Assembly (NCBI GenBank): GCA_031551765.1
Contig: JAVBNC010000115.1
Coordinates: 1-27,556 of the forward strand
Source of the DNA: JAVBNC01 sp031551765
GTDB lineage: Bacteria; Desulfobacterota; Desulfovibrionia; Desulfovibrionales; Desulfovibrionaceae
DNA: 27,556 nucleotides
Reading direction: 5' to 3'
The position numbers and the translations under genes were made by a program. Of this stretch, positions 13,541-21,476 are shown piece after piece. The notes beneath the pieces are model-generated. The model was not told the DNA's origin. It worked only from the letters and a program-made list of their open reading frames with translations, and did not search any database. Position 1 is the first letter of the stretch, and each line of letters begins with the position of its first letter.

Positions 13541-15382
13541 ATGATCTACCGCACCCTTGCCGCCTGCGTGGCGGATCTGGAACGTTCCGGCCGGCTGCGC
13601 CGCATTGATACCCCCCTGGACCCGCGCCTGGAAATCGCCGCCGTGCAGCGCCGTGCCTTTGCCAAAGGCGGCCCGGCGTTGCTGTTCACGAACGTCAAAG
13701 GCTGCGCCTTTCCCATGCTGGGGAACCTTTTCGGCACCATGGAGCGCACCCGGTTTATTTTCCGCTCCACCCTGCGGGCCGTGGAACGCACCCTGGCGCT
13801 TAAGGCGGACCCCCTGGAAGCCCTGCGCCGCCCATGGCGCTATGCCTCGCTCCCCCTTTCCCTGCTCCACGCCCTGCCCAGAACCGTGAAGAGCGGCCCG
13901 GCTCTGGCCCGCAGCGCCAGCTTGAGCGCCCTGCCCCAGCTCGTCTCCTGGCCCAGGGACGGGGGCGGCTATATCACGCTGCCCCAGGTGTACACGGAAA
14001 GCCTGTCCAAGCCGGGCTATTTCGCCTCCAACCTGGGCATGTACCGGGTGCAGATGACCGGCGAGCACTTTGCCCCGGACCGGGAAGCGGGCCTGCACTA
14101 CCAGATCCACAGGGGCGTAGGCCCGCACCACGCGGAAGCCCTGGAAAAGGGCCTGCCCCTGCGCGTGGCCGTTTCCGTGGGCGGGCCGCCCGCGCTGGCG
14201 CTCGCCGCCATGTTCCCGCTGCCGGAAGGCGTGCCGGAACTCTGTTTCGCGGGGCTGCTGGCCGGGCACCGCATCCCCATGCTGCGCCAGGGGGAAGGGC
14301 TGCCCGTCCCGGCGGAGGCGGATTTCGTCATCAGCGGCACGGTGAACGGCAGGCACACCGCCCTGGAAGGCCCGTTCGGCGACCACCTGGGCTACTACAG
14401 CCTGGCCCATGAATTCCCGGTGCTCACGGTCACGGGCGTGCACCACCGGGAAGGCGCCATCTGGCCGTTTACCAGCGTGGGGCGCCCCCCGCAGGAAGAC
14501 ACTATATTCGGCGCCTTTGCCCACGAACTGACCCAGGCCCTGGTGCCCACGGTGTTCGCCGGGGTGCGCGAGGTGCACGCCGTGGACGCCGCCGGGGTGC
14601 ACCCCCTGCTGCTGGCCGTGGGTAGCGAGCGCTACGTGCCCTATGCCGGGGAACGCCAGCCCCAGGAGCTTTTGACCTGCGGCTTCGCCCTGCTGGGGTC
14701 CACGCAGACCTCCCTGGCCAAGTATCTGATCCTCAGCGCCAGGGAAGACGCGCCGGAACTCAGCTGCCACAACATCCCGGCCTTTTTCCGGCATATGCTT
14801 TCGCGCACGGATTTTTCCCGCGACCTGCACTTCGTGACCCGCACCACCATGGACACCCTGGACTACACGGGCATTTCCCTGAACCAAGGTTCCAAGCTGC
14901 TCTGGGCCGCCGCCGGGCCGGAAAAGCGCCGTCTGGCGGAAAGCTGCCCGCGACTGGGTCTGCCCCAGGCTTTCGGCGGCCTGCGGCTGTTCGCGCCCGG
15001 CATTCTGCTCTGCCAGGGTCCCGCGCACATGCTGCCCAAAGACGAAGTGGATCCGGCCATGGAAGAACTGGCTGCGGCGCTTACCGGTCAGTTATCGCAA
15101 TTGGACGGCGTGGCCCTGGTCGTGGTGGTGGATGACGCGGCCTTCAGCGCGGCCAGCTGGGAGAATTTCCTCTGGGTGGCCTTCACCCGCTCGGACCCGG
15201 CCACGGACCTCTACGGCGCGGCGGCCCGCACCACGGCCAAGCACTGGGGCTGCCAGGCCCCGCTGATCATGGACGCCCGCCTGAAGCATTACCAGGCCCC
15301 GCCCCTGGAGCCGGACCCGGACGTGGAAAAACGCGTGGACGCCCTGGCCGCGCCCGGCGGCCCGCTGCACGGGTTGGTGTAG
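13541..15382 (+). CDS. UbiD-family (prenylated-FMN) decarboxylase
   Basis: This 613-residue enzyme begins with the family's usual N terminus (LAACVADLERSGRLRRID) and contains the active-site block LEGPFGDHLGYYS (E276 onwards), which supplies the acidic residues of the UbiD Glu-Arg-Glu network. Further matches are GNLFGTMERTRF, VGRPPQEDTIF and LLTCGFALLGSTQTS. UbiD enzymes use prenylated FMN, made by UbiX, to remove or add carboxyl groups on aromatic or unsaturated acids. The length (about 600) resembles the menaquinone (futalosine-route) decarboxylases annotated in sulfate reducers rather than the roughly 490-residue UbiD of E. coli, but the substrate is inferred only. The Shine-Dalgarno is weak. 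Flanked by hairpins on both sides, it appears to be transcribed alone. Confidence 0.88.
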   Translation: MIYRTLAACVADLERSGRLRRIDTPLDPRLEIAAVQRRAFAKGGPALLFTNVKGCAFPMLGNLFGTMERTRFIFRSTLRAVERTLALKADPLEALRRPWRYASLPLSLLHALPRTVKSGPALARSASLSALPQLVSWPRDGGGYITLPQVYTESLSKPGYFASNLGMYRVQMTGEHFAPDREAGLHYQIHRGVGPHHAEALEKGLPLRVAVSVGGPPALALAAMFPLPEGVPELCFAGLLAGHRIPMLRQGEGLPVPAEADFVISGTVNGRHTALEGPFGDHLGYYSLAHEFPVLTVTGVHHREGAIWPFTSVGRPPQEDTIFGAFAHELTQALVPTVFAGVREVHAVDAAGVHPLLLAVGSERYVPYAGERQPQELLTCGFALLGSTQTSLAKYLILSAREDAPELSCHNIPAFFRHMLSRTDFSRDLHFVTRTTMDTLDYTGISLNQGSKLLWAAAGPEKRRLAESCPRLGLPQAFGGLRLFAPGILLCQGPAHMLPKDEVDPAMEELAAALTGQLSQLDGVALVVVVDDAAFSAASWENFLWVAFTRSDPATDLYGAAARTTAKHWGCQAPLIMDARLKHYQAPPLEPDPDVEKRVDALAAPGGPLHGLV

Positions 15383-15406
15383 GCGGGGCGAGTGGTGGCG
15401 CGACGC

Positions 15407-15458
15407 CCGGAGGAATGGGGAAACCTTTCTTGTAAGAAAGGTTTCCCCATTCCTCCGG
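15407..15458. terminator. Perfect 25-bp inverted repeat after the UbiD-family gene
   Basis: Arms 15407-15431 and 15434-15458 are exact reverse complements with only two bases between, so the real loop is TGTA or larger. It starts 24 bp after the UbiD-family stop codon. No T-run follows on the + strand, so termination is plausible from position but not proven. The symmetry could equally be a dispersed palindromic repeat. Confidence 0.6.
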
Positions 15459-15483
15459 AGCTCCTTCCTCCTTCCAAAGAACT

Positions 15484-15511
15484 TTGACAGGAATAAAGAG
15501 AATCGTTTACC
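15484..15511 (+). promoter_or_regulatory. Possible sigma-70 promoter for the asparaginase gene
   Basis: A perfect TTGACA at 15484-15489 is followed after 16 bp by TTTACC (15506-15511), a weak -10. It lies just after the long hairpin and about 50 bp before the asparaginase ATG, where a promoter is expected. The -10 match is poor, so confidence is low. Confidence 0.3.
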
Positions 15512-15563
15512 GCTAATCGTTCGCTGAATTGCTTTCCCCCCACCTTTCCACTAAGGAGTACCG

Positions 15564-16634
15564 ATGAAAAGCGCCTTCACCCTGCTCACTCTTTTTCTCG
15601 TTCTGGGACTCGCCCTTTCCGCCCAGGCCGCACAGCCCGCCGCGAAAGCCCTGCCCAAAGTCACTATTGTCGCCACGGGCGGCACCATTGCCAGCGCGGG
15701 CGGCTCCGCCACCCAGCTCACGGACTACAAGGGCGGAGCGTTCAGCGCGGAACAGCTCATCAGCGCGGTGCCGGGCCTGAAAGACTACGCCCAGATCAGC
15801 GCGGAGCAGATCGTCAACATCGGCAGCAGCAACCTGACTTTTGACGTGCTGCTCAAAGTCGCCAAGCGCATCAACGAACTGCTGGCCAGCAAGGACGTGG
15901 ACGGTATCGTGGTCACCCACGGCACGGATACCATGGAAGAGACCGCCTACTTCCTGAACCTGGTGGTCAAGAGCAAAAAGCCCGTGGTGCTGGTGGGTTC
16001 CATGCGCCCGGCAACGGCCATCAGCGCCGACGGCCCCCTGAACCTGCTGCAGGCCGTGGCCGTGGCGGGCAGCAAGGAAGCCGTGGGCAAAGGCGTTCTG
16101 CTCATCCTCAACGGCGAGATCAACGCCGCCCGCGACGTGACCAAAACCAACACCTTGCAGCCGGAAACCTTCCGCTCCAATGACCTGGGCTTTCTGGGCT
16201 ATGTGGTGGACAACCAGCCGGAATTCTACCGCCAGAGCCTGCGCAAGCACACCACGGAAACCGAATTCGACGTCAGCAAGCTCACGGCCCTGCCCAGGGT
16301 GGAAATTATCTACGGCTACCTGGACGCCAGCCTGGACGGCCTGAACGGCGTCATCGCGGGCAAGCCCGCCGGCATTGTCTGCGCCGCCGTAGGCAACGGC
16401 AGCCTGGCCAAACCGTACATGGAGCAGCTGACCAAGGCCAGCAAGAGCGGCATCCTGGTGGTGCGCAGTTCCCGCGTGGGCACCGGCCCCGTCACCCCCA
16501 GAGGCACGGACGTTGAGCCGGGCTTTCTGGTGGCCAGCAACCTGAACCCGCAAAAAGCCCGCATCCTGCTCATGCTGGCCCTGACCAAGACCAAGGACCC
16601 CAAGGAAATCCAGCGCATGTTCCAGACGTACTAA
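15564..16634 (+). CDS. ansB: Periplasmic type II L-asparaginase
   Basis: This 356-residue enzyme hydrolyses asparagine to aspartate and ammonia. Residues 1-22 are a Sec signal peptide ending in AQA, so it acts in the periplasm like E. coli AnsB. The nucleophile loop is VATGGTIAS with catalytic T41; the second active-site block is VVTHGTDTMEETAYFLNL, and KPVVLVGSMRPATAISADGP carries the substrate-binding region. The conserved C-terminal tail is present and the length is normal for a secreted type II form. TAAGGAGTACCG precedes ATG. It has its own upstream gap with a candidate promoter and ends at a strong terminator, so it is probably monocistronic. Glutaminase side activity is common in the family and cannot be excluded. 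Confidence 0.95.
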   Translation: MKSAFTLLTLFLVLGLALSAQAAQPAAKALPKVTIVATGGTIASAGGSATQLTDYKGGAFSAEQLISAVPGLKDYAQISAEQIVNIGSSNLTFDVLLKVAKRINELLASKDVDGIVVTHGTDTMEETAYFLNLVVKSKKPVVLVGSMRPATAISADGPLNLLQAVAVAGSKEAVGKGVLLILNGEINAARDVTKTNTLQPETFRSNDLGFLGYVVDNQPEFYRQSLRKHTTETEFDVSKLTALPRVEIIYGYLDASLDGLNGVIAGKPAGIVCAAVGNGSLAKPYMEQLTKASKSGILVVRSSRVGTGPVTPRGTDVEPGFLVASNLNPQKARILLMLALTKTKDPKEIQRMFQTY

Positions 16635-16667
16635 AATAGCTTGAAACCCGCCGTCGCGCGGTGTCCC

Positions 16668-16706
16668 AAACACGAAGCGCCCCGTAAAAGGGCGCTTCGT
16701 GTTTTT
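16668..16706. terminator. Intrinsic terminator between the convergent asparaginase and hydrolase genes
   Basis: Arms 16668-16682 and 16690-16704 form a perfect 15-bp stem with a 7-nt loop, and the T-run at 16702-16706 serves the asparaginase gene. The A-rich left end gives a shorter T-run on the opposite strand, so it may also end the hydrolase transcript, whose stop lies 15 bp away. Confidence 0.9.
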
Positions 16707-16720
16707 GAAGGGTGCCTGGA

Positions 16721-17605
16721 TCAGGCATTGCCCAGCAGGAAAGGCAGGGATTCCCGCAGCAGCAGTTCCGGCACCTCTTCCGCGATATAGTGGCCGCAGG
16801 GCAGGGCCTTGCCGCCGCGAAAGTCCGTGCTCACCTTTTTCCATTCGGCGACCGGGTCGAACAGCTTGCCTATAACGCCCTTATCGCCCCAGAAGGCCAT
16901 GAAGGGGCAGGTCATCAGGCGGCCCGCCGCCAGGTCTTCCCGGTCGCGTTCCAGGTCAATGAAAGCGCTGGCCCGGTAATCCTCGCAAATGGCCCTGGCC
17001 GTGCCCGGTATGCGCAGGCAGCGGATATATTCTTCCAGAGCCCCGTCGCCAAAGGGGGCGAGACCGGCGGCGCGGCCCATGTGGCTGCGCGCATACGCGT
17101 CCGGGTCGGCCTGAATGAGCATTTCCGGGATGGGCGCGGGCCGGATGAAGCAGAACCAGTGCCAGTAGGAGCGGGCAAAGGCTTCCGTGGTCTGGGAATA
17201 CATGGCCAGGGTGGGCGCTATGTCCAGCAGCACCATGCGCTCCAGCGCGTCCGGATGGTCCACGGCCATGCGGTGCGCCACCCGCGCGCCCCGGTCGTGC
17301 CCTATCAGGGAAAAGCGGGGGAAACCCAGCTCGCGCATCAGCTCCACCTGGTCCAGGCCCATGGTGGATTTGGAGTAATTCCGGTGTTCCGGGTCGGCCT
17401 CGGGTTTGCCGCTGTCGCCGTAACCCCGCAGGTCCGCCGCCACCACGGTGAAGTGCTCGGCCAGTTTAGGAGCCACCTTTCGGAACAGCACATGCGTCTG
17501 GGGGTGCCCGTGCAGAAGCAGCAATCCCGGCCCTTTCCCGCCGATGCGGTAGTGGATGGAAACGCCGTTCACGGTCTTCTCGCTCGTGGTGAATCCTTCG
17601 AACAT
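16721..17605 (-). CDS. Alpha/beta hydrolase, haloacetate (fluoroacetate) dehalogenase-like
   Basis: From the chosen start this is a 294-residue cytoplasmic alpha/beta hydrolase. The nucleophile motif is GHDRGAR with D104, and R105 and R108 sit where fluoroacetate dehalogenases bind the substrate carboxylate. The other expected residues are also in place: the acid D128 (VLLDIAP), the halide-pocket pair H149-W150 in YWHWF, then RPAPIPE, Y210 in CEDYRAS, and the base H272 in CGHYIAEE. The length equals that of known fluoroacetate dehalogenases (about 295). The frame is open to 17743, but AAGGAGAAAGCC directly precedes the ATG at 17605. Defluorination itself is not proven: chloroacetate or an epoxide could be the substrate. 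It is divergent from the dehydrogenase gene, with a 243-bp gap in which I see no clear operator. Confidence 0.85.
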   Translation of the reverse strand: MFEGFTTSEKTVNGVSIHYRIGGKGPGLLLLHGHPQTHVLFRKVAPKLAEHFTVVAADLRGYGDSGKPEADPEHRNYSKSTMGLDQVELMRELGFPRFSLIGHDRGARVAHRMAVDHPDALERMVLLDIAPTLAMYSQTTEAFARSYWHWFCFIRPAPIPEMLIQADPDAYARSHMGRAAGLAPFGDGALEEYIRCLRIPGTARAICEDYRASAFIDLERDREDLAAGRLMTCPFMAFWGDKGVIGKLFDPVAEWKKVSTDFRGGKALPCGHYIAEEVPELLLRESLPFLLGNA

Positions 17606-17848
17606 GGCTTTCTCCTTGGGCTTGGTGGGTTGCCGTAGTGGTGGGGAAATGACGTGGCCCGAAGCTCTGATCCCGCCGCAAATTCCTATGAGATGCGCGA
17701 GCCCTTGCCGGGTGTCAAGAGAGAAGCGCCGACGCTTTCTCAATTTCTAGACTTTCTTGCTATCCGAAAAGCGAATTGCTATCGTTTATTGCCGTTGCCA
17801 TGTTGCGATTCGGCAACCTGCCGCGCATCCTTTCACCTGGAGAAACCC

Positions 17849-18928
17849 ATGCGCCACTTCGCCATCGCGTGTTTGCCGGGCGACGGCATAGGCCCGGAAG
17901 TCACAAGCGAGGCCGTGAAGGTTCTTAAGGCCGCGCAAAAAAAGCTCGGCGGCTTTTCCCTTGAATTCCAGATAGTGCAAGCGGGCGCTGCCTTGTACCG
18001 CGACACCGGCGTGGCCTTTCCGGACGAATCCTTTGCGGCCTGCCGGGAAGCGGACGCCATTCTGCTGGGCGCCATGGGCCTGCCGGAAGTGGTGCAGGAA
18101 GACGGTACAGAGGTGCAGGGCAAAATCATTGTTGAAACCAGAAAAAAATTGAACCTTTTCGCCGGGGTGCGGCCCATCAAGCTCATGCCGGGCGTCGTCT
18201 CCCCTTTGCGCGGCGTGGACAAGGTGGATTTCGTCATACTGCGAGAAAGCTCGGAGGGCATGTTCGCCTCTTTCCAGGCCGGGGCCTCGGTGTATGACAA
18301 AGTGCACGTGGATTCCATGGTCATCACCCGCGAAGGCACGGAAAAGGTCTGCGACTACGCGTTCAAACTGGCCATGAAGCGCAACGGCCGCCCTTCCGAC
18401 GGCAAGCGCGTGGTGACCTGCCTGGACAAGTCCAACAACTTCAAAGGGATGGCCTTCTGGCGCAAGATTTATGACGAAATCGCCGCCAAATACCCCGGGG
18501 TGCAACGGGACTACGCCTACGTGGACGCCATCAACGTGCTGCTGCAAAGGCCGCAGGACTATGACGTGCTGGTGGTGGAAAACATTTACGGCGACATCAT
18601 TTCCGACATGGCCGCGGCCATTGTGGGCGGTATGGGCATGGCCCCTTCCGGCGACATAGGCTTTGAACACGCCATGTTCCAGCCCGCCCACGGTTCCGCG
18701 CCCACCATTGCGGGAAAAAATATCGCCAACCCGGTGGCGACCATCCTTTCCGGCGCCATGATGCTGACCTGGCTGGGCGAACGTTCCGGCTGCGAGGCGT
18801 GCATTAAAGGCGGAGCTATGATACAAGAAGCCGTGGAAGCTTCCCTGGCCGCCGGGCACACCACGGTGGACATCGGCGGCAACACTGCCACTACGGCCTT
18901 TGGGGATGCTGTGGTTTCCCGCTTGTAG
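17849..18928 (+). CDS. Isocitrate/isopropylmalate dehydrogenase-family enzyme
   Basis: This 359-residue beta-decarboxylating, NAD(P)-dependent hydroxyacid dehydrogenase has LPGDGIGPEV (9-18) at the N terminus, the substrate-binding ETRKKLNLFAGVRP segment, a metal site in ENIYGDIISDM, and the nucleotide loop HGSAPTIAGKNIANP. The frame is open from 17654, but the CTGGAG Shine-Dalgarno and the family N terminus mark ATG 17849. The substrate is open. LRESSEGMFAS replaces the usual LeuB LTGG-type segment and ETRKKL differs from LeuB/Icd, so it may be a tartrate/malate or other specialised paralogue rather than leucine biosynthetic LeuB. The M81 peptidase gene follows after 36 bp with no terminator, which suggests a joint catabolic unit. 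Confidence 0.85.
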   Translation: MRHFAIACLPGDGIGPEVTSEAVKVLKAAQKKLGGFSLEFQIVQAGAALYRDTGVAFPDESFAACREADAILLGAMGLPEVVQEDGTEVQGKIIVETRKKLNLFAGVRPIKLMPGVVSPLRGVDKVDFVILRESSEGMFASFQAGASVYDKVHVDSMVITREGTEKVCDYAFKLAMKRNGRPSDGKRVVTCLDKSNNFKGMAFWRKIYDEIAAKYPGVQRDYAYVDAINVLLQRPQDYDVLVVENIYGDIISDMAAAIVGGMGMAPSGDIGFEHAMFQPAHGSAPTIAGKNIANPVATILSGAMMLTWLGERSGCEACIKGGAMIQEAVEASLAAGHTTVDIGGNTATTAFGDAVVSRL

Positions 18929-18964
18929 CTGAAAAATTTTTTTCTCCATTCATGGGAGTTGCCT

Positions 18965-20443
18965 ATGGCACCGCGCCTGCTGATCGCCGAATTCAAGCAT
19001 GAAACCAATGCCTTTGCCGACCGCCCCACGGGGCTGGAAGCCTACCGCGCCCGCTATCTGATGCGGAACAGCGAGAAAATGCTCCCCTTTTTCCGGGGCG
19101 TGGCCACGGAGCTGGGCGGGTTCATTGATATCTGCGAAGCGGAAGGCGTGGAACTGCTGCCCGTGGTGGCCGCCAACGCCATGCCCGGCGGCAAGGTCAC
19201 CGGCGAAGCCTATGCCTATGTGCGGAACCTGATCTACACCGCCGCGCGGGAAAACAGCGTGGACGGCATTCTGCTTTCCCTGCACGGGGCCATGGTCACG
19301 GAAGAGTCGGCCGACGGCGAAGGCGATCTGCTGGAAGGGCTGCGCGCCATTGTCGGCCCGGATCTTCCCATCATCTGCACCCTGGACCTGCACGGCAACA
19401 TCACCCAGAAAATGGCCACCCACGCCACCGCGCTTATCGGTTATAAAAGCAACCCGCACGTGGATTCCTTTGACCGGGCGCAAGAGGCGGCCAGGCTCAT
19501 GCTGCGCGTGCTGCGGGGCGAAGTGAAGCCGGTCATGAAGTTGCGCGGTATCCCGCTGCTCTGCCCTTCGCTCAGCACCAGCAAGGAACCGGCGGCCGGT
19601 TTCCAAAAACGGCTGCGCGAGTGCGAAGCCAAGCCCGGGGTGCTCAGCGCCACGCTTTTTTACGGCTTTTTCCGCTCGGACATTCCGGAAGCCGCCATGT
19701 CCGCCCTGGCGGTGACGGACAACGACCCGGACCTGGCCCAGGCCATTGTGGACGATTTTGCCCGGCGCATCATGAAGGACCGCCGCCGTTTCGTGAAATC
19801 CATGCAAACGCCGGAACAGGCCATTGCCCACGCCAGGGCCGCAAAAGAAGGCCCCATTGTGCTGGCGGACATTTCCGACAACCCCGGCGGCGGCGCGGCC
19901 GGGGATTCCACCCACCTGCGGGCCGCGCTGTTGAAAATGAACGCGGGCAATGCGGCCGTGGCCATTATTGTGGACCCGGAAACCGTGGACCAGGCCGTGA
20001 AAGCCGGGCCGGGCGCCCAAATCAGGGTGCGCCTGGGCGGCAAGAGCGAAAGCGTAAGCGGCGCCGCCATTGAGGCCGAGGCCACGGTGCGGACGCTCAG
20101 CGACGGGAAGTTCCATAACAAGGGCCCCATGCGCACGGGGCTGGCCATAGAAGCCGGGCTGACGGCCGTATTGAACATCAACGATATAGAGGTGGTGGCC
20201 TGCTCCACCCGCTTCCAGCCCATGGACCCGGAAATTTTCCGGCGCAACGGCATTGAGCCGCTGGACAAAAAAATCCTGGTGGTCAAGTCGGCACAGCATT
20301 ACCGCGCCGCTTACGAAACCCTGGCCAAGGAAATTATCGAGGTGGACGCGCCGGGCATGGCTTCCCAGCACCCGGCCCATTTCCCGTTCACCCGCCGGGC
20401 CAAGCCCGCCTTTCCCCTGGAAGACCTAGCGGAATGGGACTAG
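18965..20443 (+). CDS. M81-family metallopeptidase (MlrC / microcystinase C-like)
   Basis: This is a 492-residue protein of the M81 (MlrC) family, zinc enzymes named after microcystin linear-peptide degradation. Most homologues have unknown amide or peptide substrates. Signatures in order are IAEFKHETNAF at the N terminus, GILLSLHGAMVTEESADGEG, CTLDLHGNITQKM, ALIGYKSNPHVDSFDRA, and LADISDNPGGGAAGDST with probable metal and glycine-loop roles. The C terminus is complete. The frame opens with TTG at 18959, but GGGAG lies six bases before ATG 18965, so I use that. It is 36 bp after the dehydrogenase gene and probably cotranscribed. The pairing suggests breakdown of an amide-linked hydroxy acid, which is speculation. 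Confidence 0.88.
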   Translation: MAPRLLIAEFKHETNAFADRPTGLEAYRARYLMRNSEKMLPFFRGVATELGGFIDICEAEGVELLPVVAANAMPGGKVTGEAYAYVRNLIYTAARENSVDGILLSLHGAMVTEESADGEGDLLEGLRAIVGPDLPIICTLDLHGNITQKMATHATALIGYKSNPHVDSFDRAQEAARLMLRVLRGEVKPVMKLRGIPLLCPSLSTSKEPAAGFQKRLRECEAKPGVLSATLFYGFFRSDIPEAAMSALAVTDNDPDLAQAIVDDFARRIMKDRRRFVKSMQTPEQAIAHARAAKEGPIVLADISDNPGGGAAGDSTHLRAALLKMNAGNAAVAIIVDPETVDQAVKAGPGAQIRVRLGGKSESVSGAAIEAEATVRTLSDGKFHNKGPMRTGLAIEAGLTAVLNINDIEVVACSTRFQPMDPEIFRRNGIEPLDKKILVVKSAQHYRAAYETLAKEIIEVDAPGMASQHPAHFPFTRRAKPAFPLEDLAEWD

Positions 20444-20468
20444 GGAAAAAGTTTCCCTGTCCGGCCTG

Positions 20469-20519
20469 ACGCAAAACAGCCGCCGCTCTTGTGGAGCGGC
20501 GGCTGTTTTGCGTTGTCTT
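20469..20519. terminator. Strong bidirectional terminator between the convergent M81 and TPR genes
   Basis: Arms 20469-20488 and 20494-20513 are a perfect 20-bp stem with loop TTGTG. It is A-rich on the left and followed by T-rich sequence (TGTCTTTTT) on the right, so it can stop transcripts from both sides. The remaining gap to 20662 shows no convincing gene. Confidence 0.9.
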
Positions 20520-20662
20520 TTTGCGGGTGGTACGCCTTGCTCTCTTCCCTTTCAGGTTCGACCCCCCGGCCCCTCGCGCCAGCTTGGGACCGGGGAATCG
20601 TATGGGAGGGGAGGTTGGCGTTACGGAACGCGGAGCCGACATGGCCCGCGTCCGCAACTTTG

Positions 20663-21223
20663 CTACGCCGCAACGCGGGCGTAAAGTTCTTGAGCGTTCG
20701 CGTTCCCCGGGTTCATGTCCAGCAGGGTTTCAAGCTGGCTCTTGGCGTCAGTGTCGCGGCCCATGGCGGCCAGGCACCCGGCCAGCGTGTAGCGCAGCGA
20801 TTCCAGGTCGTGCATGGAGATGGCGTTTTCCAGGTGCGGCACCACTTCCGGCAGGCGGTTCAGGAAATAGCCTTCCTGCACCAGGCCGTTAATGGCGAAC
20901 ATGTTGCCTGGGTTCTGCCGCAGGGCCTGCACAAAGTGCCCGAAAGCCTTGTCGTGCATGCCTTTCTCCATTTCCACCATGGCCAGGCCGGTATAGGCCT
21001 TGTCGCCGGGCATCAGTTCGGAAGCTCTGCGGTACATGGATTCAGCTCTGTCCAAGTCACCCAACTGCACCGCGATGGTGGCCAGGCCCAGGAACGGCTC
21101 CGCCTGTTCGGGCGCGGAGTCCATGGCTTTCTTATAGTAATCTTCCGCCTTGGTGAAATCGCCCATGAACAGATAACACTCGCCGAGTTCTTTGTTGATT
21201 TCATAGTCCATATGCGTGCTCAT
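20663..21223 (-). CDS. Tetratricopeptide-repeat protein
   Basis: This 186-residue protein is made almost entirely of helical TPR units: about residues 7-40 (LGECYLFMGDFTKAEDYYKK), 41-74 (GLATIAVQLGDLDRAESMYR), 75-106 (GLAMVEMEKGMHDKAFGHF), then two less regular repeats ending near residue 180 (AAMGRDTDAKSQLETLLDMN). No signal peptide is present, so it is probably cytoplasmic. GGAGGGGATC precedes the ATG at 21223; the frame extends further upstream without support. TPR proteins mediate protein interactions, so no function can be read from sequence. It is divergent from the flgB operon and shares the 253-bp control region, which makes a link to flagellar assembly possible but unproven. Confidence 0.85.
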   Translation of the reverse strand: MSTHMDYEINKELGECYLFMGDFTKAEDYYKKAMDSAPEQAEPFLGLATIAVQLGDLDRAESMYRRASELMPGDKAYTGLAMVEMEKGMHDKAFGHFVQALRQNPGNMFAINGLVQEGYFLNRLPEVVPHLENAISMHDLESLRYTLAGCLAAMGRDTDAKSQLETLLDMNPGNANAQELYARVAA

Positions 21224-21341
21224 GATCCCCTCCCTCTGGGTCTCTATCTGTAACGTTGGCCGGGCCGCTCCCATGGGTCGACCGTGGCGCTTTTCATTTA
21301 GCAAACCCTGTGCCAACAGGAATCACGACAAAAAACCAACG

Positions 21342-21389
21342 CTCCCGGCGGGAGTTTTTCGATAAATAGTATTTTATATCAATGTATTA
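21342..21389 (+). promoter_or_regulatory. Dyad and IHF-consensus match upstream of the flgB promoter
   Basis: CTCCCG-G-CGGGAG at 21342-21354 is a 13-bp dyad about 75 bp before the expected transcription start, a fitting place for a sigma-54 activator. An AT-rich stretch then contains a perfect match to the IHF consensus WATCAANNNNTTR at 21377-21389. Both assignments are by pattern only. Confidence 0.4.
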
Positions 21390-21395
21390 CACGAA

Positions 21396-21411
21396 TGGAA
21401 CGGCTCTTGCT
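21396..21411 (+). promoter_or_regulatory. Sigma-54 (RpoN) -24/-12 promoter of the flgB operon
   Basis: TGGAACGGCTCTTGCT matches the consensus TGGCACG-N4-TTGCW with one change. The invariant GG (21397-21398) and GC (21409-21410) are exactly ten bases apart. The predicted start is near 21422, about 55 bp before the flgB ATG. RpoN control of early basal-body genes is common in polar flagellates. Confidence 0.85.
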
Positions 21412-21476
21412 AAGCAGATGCCAGCTGTGGGCGGCAAATTCTGCCCACCGACGGTTTTCCAACGGAGGATAAACGC

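Noticed and set aside
20551..20580. GGTTCGACC stretch resembling a tRNA T-arm
   Set aside because: The flanking bases do not form the required 5-bp T-stem, and no anticodon arm, D-arm or acceptor stem can be matched around it on either strand.
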